Below, in pieces: positions 56,701 through 64,000 of a stretch of DNA of 64,000 nucleotides. Both the position numbers and the translations under genes were made by a program. This stretch comes from Vandammella animalimorsus. GTDB taxonomy: Bacteria; Pseudomonadota; Gammaproteobacteria; Burkholderiales; Burkholderiaceae_C. Position 1 is the stretch's first letter; every line of letters starts with the position of its first letter. The DNA lies in NCBI RefSeq assembly GCF_002285285.1, contig NZ_NSJF01000002.1, forward strand, positions 496,001-560,000. Reading direction: 5' to 3'. Under the pieces are notes generated by a model. The model was not told the origin of the DNA. It ran no database searches and saw only the letters and a program-made list of their open reading frames with translations.

Positions 56701-57453
56701 TCAGCGCAGGCGCAAGCCGCTGGAGTCCAGCTGCAGCGCATCGACGTCAAAGCCCACGCGCTGCAGGCTGGCGCGCGCCTGGCTGGCAGCCTGGGCCTTG
56801 GCGCTGGCGTCTTTCTTTTCATCGGCCTGGTTGTAGGCGATTTGCTGCACGATGGCCGTCCACAGCAGCAGCTCGGCCATGCGCTGCTTGTCGGCATCGC
56901 TTTGCTTGAGCATGCCCTGGTCGCTGCTGAGCACGCTTTGCAGTTGCTTGAGCAGGCCGGCGGTTTCGATCTGGGCCGTGTCGATGCCGTGCACGATGCG
57001 GTAATTGCCCAGCAGCCAGAAGGCCATGGCCGTGGCCACGCTGTCGGGGTCGTGGCCCATGCGCTTGAATTGCTCGCGCACGGAGGCAATGCCGTCGTAA
57101 TCGGCCAGTGCGTTGACGATGGCCAGGCTGGTGGCATCGCCCGCGCTGGATTGTTCGATGCGCTGGCGCATGCCTTGCATGAACTCTGCGCGCACCTGCT
57201 GGCTGACGGCTGGGGCGTAGCGGTAGCGGTAGGCGCTGGGCTTGGGCGCGGCCTTGCGCGAGGCCTGGGCCTTTTTGCTGCCGCCAGAGCTGTTTTTGAG
57301 CACCTGGCTGCTGAGCAGGTAATTGCCCGCGCCGATGGACAGGCTCATGCCGCCATCGCTGCTCATCCAATAAGACCAGGCCGGCGCGCCTGCGCCCAGG
57401 CCCAGGGCGGCGCTCAACAACAAGGTGCGGCAAGCCGATTGCAGAGGTGTCAT
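56701..57453 (-). CDS. Secreted DUF6683-like protein
   Basis: A 250-residue protein. An N-terminal signal peptide (LLLSAALGLGAGAPAWS) is followed by a Ser/Lys/Ala-rich linker, then a helical domain with YRYAPAVSQQVRAEFM, ATAMAFWLLGNYRIVHG and QRMAELLLWTAIVQQIAYNQA. The pattern recalls proteins annotated DUF6683; function unknown. It lies 37 bases upstream of the bamD stop on the same strand, so it would be transcribed after bamD. Family assignment is tentative, though an exported helical protein is clear. Confidence 0.65.
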   Translation of the reverse strand: MTPLQSACRTLLLSAALGLGAGAPAWSYWMSSDGGMSLSIGAGNYLLSSQVLKNSSGGSKKAQASRKAAPKPSAYRYRYAPAVSQQVRAEFMQGMRQRIEQSSAGDATSLAIVNALADYDGIASVREQFKRMGHDPDSVATAMAFWLLGNYRIVHGIDTAQIETAGLLKQLQSVLSSDQGMLKQSDADKQRMAELLLWTAIVQQIAYNQADEKKDASAKAQAASQARASLQRVGFDVDALQLDSSGLRLR

Positions 57454-57490
57454 GACAGCGCCCTTTCGTAGTGGTCAGCGGCTCAGCGGG

Positions 57491-58288
57491 TCAGCGCCAG
57501 AAGCGCCACCAGGATTTGGGCTGCGCCGGTTGCGCGCCGGGCAGTCCTTGCGGGAAGGAGCTTTCGATCACGCGGCGCGTGTCGTCGCGCAGCTCGGTCA
57601 TGCCCAGTTTGTCGTAGGAGCGCTCCAGAATCTGCAGCGCCTCGGCCAGCGCCGGCGCGTCCTGGTAGTCCTGAATGGCCAGCTGGGCGCGGTTGATGGC
57701 GGCCACGTAGGCGCCGCGCGAGTAGTAGTAGCGCGCCACATGCACCTCGTACGAGGCCAGCGCATTGACGATATAGACCATGCGCTGGCGGGCGTCGCGT
57801 GCATAGCGCGACTCGGGGTAGCGCTCGACCAGTTCCTTGAAGGCCTCGAAGGACTCCTTGGCCGCGCGCTGGTCGCGCTCGGACAAATCCTGGCGGTGCA
57901 GCCAGGAAAACAGCCCGAGGTTGTCGTTGAAGTTGACGATGCCTTTGAGATAGAGCGCGTAATCGGCCGCCGGGCTGGTCGGGTGCAGCTGCAGGAAGCG
58001 ATCGAGCGTGGCGATGGCCTCGGCCTTGTCGCCATTGCGGTATTGGGCGTAGGCCTTGTCGATTTGCGCCTGCTGCGCCAGCGTAGTGCCCGCTGCACGC
58101 CCTTCCAGGCGCTCCAGCAGCGGCACGGCCTTCTCGAAGTTCGAGGCATTCATCTCGCTGCGCGCCTCGGTGTAGATCCGGTCGGGCGACCAGTTGGCGG
58201 AGCGGTCGGACGAGGTGTTGGAGCAGGCTGCGAGCAAGGCCGCAAGCGCTGCCGCGCTGCAAAGGCGAAGCAGGTCAGTGGTGTGCAT
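57491..58288 (-). CDS. bamD: Outer membrane assembly lipoprotein BamD
   Basis: A 265-residue TPR lipoprotein of the BAM complex that inserts beta-barrel proteins into the outer membrane. The signal peptide ends in the lipobox LLAAC (Cys22). TPR-like segments include YTEARSEMNASNFEKAVPLLERLE, AYAQYRNGDKAEAIATLDRFLQLHPTSPAADYALYLKGI, FNDNLGLFSWLHRQDLSERD and FKELVERYPESRYARDARQRM. That series is diagnostic of BamD. The ATG at 58288 (MHTTDLLRLC) gives a normal lipoprotein signal; longer in-frame starts would not. Confidence 0.96.
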   Translation of the reverse strand: MHTTDLLRLCSAAALAALLAACSNTSSDRSANWSPDRIYTEARSEMNASNFEKAVPLLERLEGRAAGTTLAQQAQIDKAYAQYRNGDKAEAIATLDRFLQLHPTSPAADYALYLKGIVNFNDNLGLFSWLHRQDLSERDQRAAKESFEAFKELVERYPESRYARDARQRMVYIVNALASYEVHVARYYYSRGAYVAAINRAQLAIQDYQDAPALAEALQILERSYDKLGMTELRDDTRRVIESSFPQGLPGAQPAQPKSWWRFWR

Positions 58289-58425
58289 AGAAAATGGCGC
58301 AGGCATGGCGCACGCAAGCAGCGGCCAAGCAAGGTTGGAACAAGCCCCCGCGCCCGGTGTATGGCGCGCTGTGCCGCAGCGCCTGGCCGGGCGCGCCGCG
58401 ATGGCGGCATGGCATGGGCTGGGCG

Positions 58426-58431
58426 ATTGTA
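58426..58431 (-). promoter_or_regulatory. Possible bamD -10 element
   Basis: TACAAT on the - strand (CCGCTACAATCGCCC), about 138 bases before the bamD ATG. It stands out as an AT patch in GC-rich DNA. No good -35 is visible. Confidence 0.3.
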
Positions 58432-58511
58432 GCGGCCCTGTGCCGCGCCGCCTCAGGCAGGGCCTGCGCGCAGCCAGCGGCAAGCTGGGCGCTGCGCCTC
58501 TTGCCTTTCTT

Positions 58512-59312
58512 TCAGCGGGGGCTGCGGCGGCGGCGCACGCTGCGCCAGCGTCGCCAGGCTATGCGCAAATCCAGCAGCACCGGCGCGGTGGCCAGGGTCA
58601 CCAGAATCAGCGCCAGCGCGGCCGTGAACACATAGCCAATGGTGTTGAAGGCCACAGCGCCCACCACGCCGCCGACGAAGAAGCACAACAGCAGCGCGCC
58701 GAGCATGACCAGGTGGCGCCGGTTGGCGCGCACCTTGCGCTGTTCGTCGCCCAGATCGGTGCGGTTCCAGTACAGCAGCCGGCCCAGCTCAATGCCAATG
58801 TCGGTGACGATGCCGGTGACGTGCGTGGTGCGGATCTGCGCGCCGCCCAGTTGCGAGACCACGGCGTTTTGCAGCCCCATGATGAAGCACAGCAGCACCA
58901 CCGTCATGGGGATGAACAGCAGCGAGGGCAGGGCCTGCAGGCGCGCGCCCAGCGCGCCAAAGAGCATCAGCAGCGCAGCTTCCAGCAGCAGCGGCATGGC
59001 GTATTCGCTCTCGAGCCGGTGGCGTCGGGCATAGCCGATCATGACTGCGGTGCAGGCCGAGCCCATGATGAAGGACAGCAGCCCGCCCAGGCCTGCGAAC
59101 ACCGCATGGTAGGCCCCCAGCGCGATGGAGTCGGCCATGTGCGCCACGATGCCCGTCATGTGCGAGGTGTACTGCTGCACGGCCAGAAAGCCGCCGGCAT
59201 TGGCCGCGCCGGCCACGAAGGTCAGCACCAGGCTCAGCCACAGGTTGTTGCGCGCAGTGCGGGTGCGGCCTGACAGCGGGCGGGCACGGCGCCAGTAGGC
59301 ACGGAATTTCAC
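58512..59312 (-). CDS. DUF1275 (YoaK-like) membrane protein
   Basis: A 266-residue membrane protein with about six hydrophobic helices. The characteristic segments are GAANAGGFLAVQQYTSHMTGIVAHMAD, FIMGSACTAVMIGYARR and MGLQNAVVSQLGGAQIRTTHVTGIVTDIGIELG, the hallmarks of the DUF1275 family. Its function is unknown. No ATG fits, so a GTG at 59312 (VKFRAYWRRARP) is proposed; the ribosome site is weak and the start could lie elsewhere in the open frame. The C-terminus is very Arg-rich. Confidence 0.87.
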   Translation of the reverse strand: MKFRAYWRRARPLSGRTRTARNNLWLSLVLTFVAGAANAGGFLAVQQYTSHMTGIVAHMADSIALGAYHAVFAGLGGLLSFIMGSACTAVMIGYARRHRLESEYAMPLLLEAALLMLFGALGARLQALPSLLFIPMTVVLLCFIMGLQNAVVSQLGGAQIRTTHVTGIVTDIGIELGRLLYWNRTDLGDEQRKVRANRRHLVMLGALLLCFFVGGVVGAVAFNTIGYVFTAALALILVTLATAPVLLDLRIAWRRWRSVRRRRSPR

Positions 59313-59682
59313 GGTGGGCAGCTTGGCAAGAAGGCGGGCGGCAAAGCCGCGATTCTGCGCCTGCTGGGCAAGCCCTGCAAATCCCTGGCCTTGATCCAGA
59401 CGCCCATGTTGTGCCGGCAAAACTGCTTGTTTCTGGCATGTGCGAGGCTCTTTAGACAAAACGTTACACTTGCATCCTTTCGATATTGCGCCTGAGAGCC
59501 TGTCCCCCCCAATTCGCTGCGAATGGCGCTCGCCCAGGTCCGGGATGCCTGCAAGGCGCAAAGCGTGGCCAACAGTGCGCTATTGGCAAGTTTTGTGGGT
59601 GCAGCAGAGGCCCGATTCTGGGGCTGAGCGCAGCGCGAGGATTTTTTGAGGGCAGGCTCTTACATGAGAGGGGTGAAAGCGC
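59313..59682. other. 370-base intergenic region with repeat element
   Basis: This divergent gap between the DUF1275 and DUF898 genes holds the repeat copy at 59495-59660 and no gene of its own. It should also contain the promoters for both directions, none of which is clear by eye. Confidence 0.5.
59495..59660 (-). repeat. Diverged copy of MITE-like dispersed repeat
   Basis: The 166-base segment is bounded by AGAGCCTGTCC and GGGCAGGCTCT, inverse complements with one mismatch. The - strand core CTTTGCGCCTTGCAG-CATCCC matches the family core, although the rest has drifted. The ends share AGAGCCTG with the element at 55194. It sits 22 bases before the DUF898 gene. Confidence 0.6.
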
Positions 59683-61293
59683 ATGAGCCAGGACGATGTG
59701 CACAGCAGCGGAGCAGCTGGGATGCCCGATGCCGATTCGAGTGCGGATTCGCAGCAATGGGAGCTGGTGGCGCAATCGCGCCTGCATGAGGAGCCTGCCA
59801 GCGCGCCTTCGCAACCGTCCGATGGCGCTGCGCCGCCGTCGCCACCGAGGCCCAGAGCCGTGCGCCCTGCTGTGGCCAGGGCCGACAAATCCAAAATCCC
59901 CGTCAAGGCCTATCCCCTGAAGTTCACCGGAGCGGGCGCGCAGTATTTCCGCGTCTGGTTCGTCAATGTGCTGCTGCTGATCCTGACGCTGGGCATCTAC
60001 ACGCCCTGGGCGCGCAAGCGCACGGCCGAATACTTCTTCAGCCACAGCGTGATCGCGCGCAGCCCGTTGGAGTTTCACGCCAGCATCAAGCGCATGGTGA
60101 TTGGCTTTTTCATCTTCCTGGGGCTGTACAAGCTGTTCGACTGGGCCATCAGCCACGACAACCTGCTGCTGGTGGGCCTGGCGCTGACCAGTGCGGCCGT
60201 GGCCATCCCCTTTCTGTGGGGCAGCGCCAAGCGCTTTCGCGTCACGGCCACGCGCTGGCGGGGCCTGCGGCTGCGCTTTGGCACGAACTGGAAGGAGATT
60301 TACTGGGCCAGCTGGCCGGTGTTCCTGATGGCTGCCAGCTGGTTTTTGGCCTACGTGGGGCTGGACATGATCGCCACCTTCACCTCGCCCAGCCTGCTGG
60401 AGGAAACCCGCCCCACGACCTGGCTGGGCCTGAGGCCCGGCAGCTGGGCGTTGATTGTGCTGGCGCTGCTGGTGAGCTGGCTGTGCGTGGTGCGCGTGCT
60501 GTTCAATTACCAGCGCCTGTTGGTGCAGCGCAGCTACCTGGGCATCGAAGGCGGCGTGTTCCGCGCCAACTACTGGGATTTCGTCAAGATCTGGCTGGCC
60601 AGCACGCTGATTGGCCTGGTGGGCCTGGCGGTGGTGGCCGGCGGCGCGGGCTACGTGCTCGTGCAAAGCGGGCTGGTGCAGGCCTACCAGTGCGCCGTGC
60701 AGCTGCAGCAACAGCAAACCTATGAGGACTTGCGCGAGATGGAGCGGCCCGAGGGCATCTCCGAGCAGGAGTGGGAGGAGTTTTTGCAGCAGATGCAGCG
60801 CCAGGCCGAGGCCGCGCCACAGGCCAAGGGGCCAGCGCCGCAGCCAGGTGGCCAGCCCCAAGCCTGCGAGCAATTCGATCAAGAGCGGCTGGAGGACTGG
60901 ATTCCATCCATGCAGCAAGTGCTGCTGGCCTTTTTGGGCGGCTTGATCGCGCTGCTGACGGGCCTACAGGCCGCGCTGGCCTACCGCGAGGCGGCCCAGC
61001 ACCGGTTGGTGTGGAACCGCACCGGCATCAGCGACATCGCGCGCTTTCGCTGCGCGCTGAGCGTGCCGGGCTTCGTCTGGCTGCGCCTGCAGAACTGGTT
61101 GCTGACGCTGCTCACGCTGGGCTTTTACCGGCCCTTTGCCCGGGTGCGCGAATACCGCGCCAAGTGGAACTCCACCACCGTCTACATCCGTGGCGGCGTC
61201 TCGCAGATCAAGAGCCTGCTGGTGATTCAGCAGGAAGGCGGCGCGCTGGCCGATGCCGTTGCCGACTTTGCCGGTTTTGACATCATCTCCTGA
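59683..61293 (+). CDS. DUF898 (YjgN-like) membrane protein
   Basis: A 536-residue inner-membrane protein. A Pro/Ser/Ala-rich N-terminal tail of about 75 residues precedes a DUF898 pattern: FTGAGAQYFRVWFVNVLLLILTLGIYTPWARKRTAEYFFSHSVI and, repeated near the C-terminus, RCALSVPGFVWLRLQNWLLTLLTLGFYRPFARVREYRAKWNSTTVYIRG. About eight helices are present. A charged Gln/Glu-rich cytosolic loop lies at about 345-400. Its function is unknown. It is followed six bases later by an M48 peptidase gene, an association seen often for this family, so the two probably work together. Confidence 0.9.
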   Translation: MSQDDVHSSGAAGMPDADSSADSQQWELVAQSRLHEEPASAPSQPSDGAAPPSPPRPRAVRPAVARADKSKIPVKAYPLKFTGAGAQYFRVWFVNVLLLILTLGIYTPWARKRTAEYFFSHSVIARSPLEFHASIKRMVIGFFIFLGLYKLFDWAISHDNLLLVGLALTSAAVAIPFLWGSAKRFRVTATRWRGLRLRFGTNWKEIYWASWPVFLMAASWFLAYVGLDMIATFTSPSLLEETRPTTWLGLRPGSWALIVLALLVSWLCVVRVLFNYQRLLVQRSYLGIEGGVFRANYWDFVKIWLASTLIGLVGLAVVAGGAGYVLVQSGLVQAYQCAVQLQQQQTYEDLREMERPEGISEQEWEEFLQQMQRQAEAAPQAKGPAPQPGGQPQACEQFDQERLEDWIPSMQQVLLAFLGGLIALLTGLQAALAYREAAQHRLVWNRTGISDIARFRCALSVPGFVWLRLQNWLLTLLTLGFYRPFARVREYRAKWNSTTVYIRGGVSQIKSLLVIQQEGGALADAVADFAGFDIIS

Positions 61294-61299
61294 GCTCTC

Positions 61300-62478
61300 A
61301 TGCCCGCCCATCGCGCCACCGCCCCTGCCCCGGCTGCACAGCCTGGCCGTGCCCTCAAGGCCTTGTGGTACGACGGCCTGAGCAGCCGTGGCCGGCGCGT
61401 GCTGGTCATGATCGAGCCGGCCGCTGGCGGCCCGCAGCTGGTGATCGAGCCCCTGGATGCAGCCGGCGATGGCCTGTGCCTGGCGCACCGCCAGGTGCAA
61501 TGGCCGCAAACCTATGGCCGAGGTACGGCGCAAAACCGCCTGACCGTGGCCCTGGGCGAGCACGGCACGCTGGAGGTGCAAAGCGCCGCGCAATGGCACG
61601 AGGCCTACAACCGCGCAGGCGGCAAGCGCAAAGTGGCCGAGCGCCTGCAACTGGGCTGGAAGCTGCTGCTGGGCTTTACTGCCGCCAGCGTGCTGCTGCT
61701 GGTGCTGTTCTTCCGCTATGGCACGCCGATGGTGGCCACGCAGCTGGCGCGCTTCGTGCCCATTGGCTGGGAGCTGGAGATCAGCCAGCAGGCGCTGGCC
61801 CAGCTCGATGGCAGGGCCTTCAAGTCCAGCAGCCTGCCCGCAGCGCGCCAGTTGGCGCTGCGCCAGCGCTTTGAGGCCATGCTGGCCGACATCCCCGAGC
61901 CATTGCGACGCTATCGCGGCTACCAGCCGGTGTGGCGGCTGGAGTTCCGCGCCAGCGAGCTCATTGGCGCCAATGCGCTGGCCTTTCCCGGCGGCGTGAT
62001 GGTGCTCACCGACGACATGGTGGCCCTGGCCGACAAGCACAAGCTGGGCGATGACGCGCTGCTGGGCGTGCTGGCGCACGAAATCGGCCACATCGTGCAC
62101 CGCCACTCCAGCCGCGCGCTGATCGAGCAGACCGTGCTCAATGCCGTGCTGAGCATGGCGCTCAGCGACGTTTCCGGCTGGGTGGCGCTGGCCAGCACCA
62201 GCCTGACCACGCTGGCCTACAGCCGCGCACACGAGCGCGAGGCCGACTGCTTTTCCATGGCGCTGATGCGCCACCAGAAGATGGACACGCGCCCGCTGGC
62301 CAAGCTGTTTGCCGCCGTGACCGAAACCCCCATGCCCACGTCACAGGGGCAGGCCGGCCGCAAGTCGGGCGCAGGTTGGGATTGGCTGTCCACCCATCCC
62401 GACTCGGGCATGCGCATCGCCGACTTCCAGTCCGGCCAGGCCATGCAGTGCGACCTGCGCACCGGGCGCTTGCGCTGA
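61300..62478 (+). CDS. M48-family membrane-associated metallopeptidase
   Basis: A 392-residue zinc protease. A soluble N-terminal portion with possible membrane-proximal role is followed by one hydrophobic segment (LLLGFTAASVLLLVLFF, about residues 121-137). The catalytic domain has GGVMVLTDDMVALAD, the zinc motif HEIGHIVHRHSSR, and the third-ligand region YSRAHEREADCFSMALM. These assign peptidase family M48 (HtpX/Oma1/BepA-like). It is co-transcribed with the DUF898 gene and converges on the methyltransferase with a 9-base gap. It could act in membrane-protein quality control; the substrate is unknown. Confidence 0.92.
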   Translation: MPAHRATAPAPAAQPGRALKALWYDGLSSRGRRVLVMIEPAAGGPQLVIEPLDAAGDGLCLAHRQVQWPQTYGRGTAQNRLTVALGEHGTLEVQSAAQWHEAYNRAGGKRKVAERLQLGWKLLLGFTAASVLLLVLFFRYGTPMVATQLARFVPIGWELEISQQALAQLDGRAFKSSSLPAARQLALRQRFEAMLADIPEPLRRYRGYQPVWRLEFRASELIGANALAFPGGVMVLTDDMVALADKHKLGDDALLGVLAHEIGHIVHRHSSRALIEQTVLNAVLSMALSDVSGWVALASTSLTTLAYSRAHEREADCFSMALMRHQKMDTRPLAKLFAAVTETPMPTSQGQAGRKSGAGWDWLSTHPDSGMRIADFQSGQAMQCDLRTGRLR

Positions 62479-62487
62479 GAGCGCACG

Positions 62488-63809
62488 CTATGACCGGCGC
62501 GCTTGCAGGTCAAAGCGAAACAGCCGGCAGTCGATGGGGCCGTTCCACATGGGCACGCGGCGCGACTCCTTCAGGCGCAGCTTGCCCGGCAGCTTCATGT
62601 CCGGGCTGAGCAGCCAGGCCGTCCAGCCGCCGTAGTGGCTTTTCCAGTGCGCAGCCAGCTGGGCGAAGAAGGCTGCGCCGTCGTCGTCGCTGCTGAATTC
62701 ACGCGCTGAAAAGCCCATTTGCCTGCGCGTTTGCAAGTTGCGCCCGGCGCTGCCGGCGGCGTCGATGCGCGTGCCGTAGGGCGGGTTGAGCAGCAGGATG
62801 CCCGGCTGCGCGCAGGGCGGCAGGCGCTGCAGCAGGTCGCCGCCGCGCAATTGCACGGCCTGGGCCACGCCGGCGCGCTCGGCATTGCGGCGCGCGAAAT
62901 CGACCATGCGGTGCGCGATGTCGCTACCGAAGACGGGCGCGGCCGGCGCGCGGCGCTGCGCCAGGGCCTGCTCGCGCAGCTGTTGCCAGTGCTGCGGCTG
63001 GTGCGGCAACAAGTGCTCGAAGGCGAAGCGGCGTTGCAGGCCCGGGGCGATGTTGCAGGCCATTTGCGCGGCCTCGATGGCGATGGTGCCGCTGCCGCAG
63101 CAGGGGTCGTACAGCGGCAGCGGCGCGTCCGACAGCGGCTGCCAGCCAGTGGCGGCGATCATGCTGGCAGCCAGGGTCTCCTTCAGCGGCGCATCGCCCT
63201 TGTCTTCGCGCCAGCCGCGCTTGAACAGCGGCGCGCCGCTGGTGTCGATGGCCAGCTGCTGGGTTTGAGCATCCAGGTGCAGGTGGATGCGCACCTGCGG
63301 GCGCTGGGTGTCCACGCTGGGGCGCTGGCCCTGCCGGGCGCGAAAGCGATCGGCAACGGCATCCTTGATGCGCAGCGCGGCGAAGTTCAGGCTTTTGAGC
63401 GGGCTGCGCTGGGCCGTGGCCTCGATCTTGAAGGTCTGCGCGGGCGTGAACCATTGCTCCCAGGGCAGCTGGGCGGCCAGGGCATAGAGATCGTCCTCGC
63501 GCTGGTAGGGGCCTTGGGCCAGCACGATGAGCACGCGCTGCGCGATGCGGCTGTGCAGGTTCAGCTGCATGGCCAGGGCCAGCAGCTGCTGGCTGTCGGC
63601 ATCGGCGTGAATGGCCACGCCGGCGCGTTGCAGCGTCAGCGCCGCCTCGGGCAGGCCGGTGATGCGCTGTACTTCTGCGCCCAGCAGCGCTTCGGTGTGC
63701 GCGGCGCAGGGCAGGAACAGGTAGGGCGCAGGCTGGCGTGCAGCAGCGGGCGCGGGAGTGGATGCAGGCGCAGGGGCAGGGCGGGGCGATGGGAGGCGGG
63801 AGGCGGCGG

Positions 63810-63813
<4 letters not shown>
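62488..63813 (-). CDS. THUMP-domain 23S rRNA guanine-N2 methyltransferase, RlmL N-terminal-domain type
   Basis: A 441-residue SAM-dependent methyltransferase. After an Ala/Pro-rich leader comes a THUMP domain ([32 protein letters not shown]) and the RlmL/TrmN-like catalytic domain with [71 protein letters not shown] and catalytic [10 protein letters not shown]. This matches enzymes that N2-methylate G2445 of 23S rRNA. The best start is GTG at 63813, overlapping the rpoN stop (GTGA), though the leader is not conserved. No RlmK domain is fused. Confidence 0.9.

Positions 63814-64000
<187 letters not shown>

Overview
The window is high-G+C bacterial chromosome, most likely from a betaproteobacterium of the order Burkholderiales, family Comamonadaceae or a close relative. 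Three things point there: the uninterrupted dcw cluster running straight into lpxC, two Liv-type ABC operons plus a third Liv-type binding protein, and a large surface protein with a VPTL (IPTL-type) C-terminal sorting tail. Genus is not resolved. No rRNA, tRNA, CRISPR array, intact insertion sequence or prophage was seen.

Region 1 (1-17910) is the division and cell wall cluster on the + strand: rsmH (3' end only), ftsL, ftsI, murE, murF, mraY, murD, ftsW, murG, murC, ddl, ftsQ, ftsA, ftsZ, lpxC. Nearly all junctions are ATGA or similar overlaps, so the genes are translationally coupled. Together they make lipid II, flip or polymerise it at the septum, build the Z ring, and (lpxC) commit to lipid A synthesis. 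MurD carries an unusual acidic insertion.

Region 2 (17911-23670) is a structured leader followed by a 1768-residue secreted surface protein with three near-identical 126-residue SdrD_B-like repeats.

Region 3 (23890-31560, - strand) holds a small conserved protein, a MarR regulator coupled to an AlkC/AlkD-like HEAT-repeat protein, and a livKHMGF operon ending in a strong terminator. A tandem, inverted-repeat-bounded element array lies beyond it, upstream of prfC.

Region 4 (31557-41224) has prfC and mutS converging, then a second Liv-type operon (livG, livF, livK, livH, livM) on the + strand, divergent from mutS and closed by a terminator.

Region 5 (41402-49807) looks like an acquired catabolic island with visibly less GC-biased codon use. 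A PRISE-type enone reductase gene diverges from an operon of iclR, a cyclase-family hydrolase, an orphan Liv-type binding protein, a thiolase-like protein without the catalytic cysteines, a DUF35 zinc-ribbon/OB protein, and an ADP-forming acyl-CoA synthetase. The set suggests regulated uptake, ring opening, CoA activation and C-C cleavage of an unidentified cyclic or enone-containing acid. This is the best candidate here for an undescribed system.

Region 6 (50035-64000) is mostly housekeeping: queA, xseA, zapE, a membrane protein, a dGTPase, a DUF6683-like secreted protein, bamD, a DUF1275 protein, a DUF898-M48 peptidase pair, an rlmL-like methyltransferase, and the 3' end of rpoN. Dispersed copies of a MITE-like repeat family (about 165 bp, with terminal inverted repeats) lie in intergenic gaps at about 18.0, 31.0, 55.2 and 59.5 kb.
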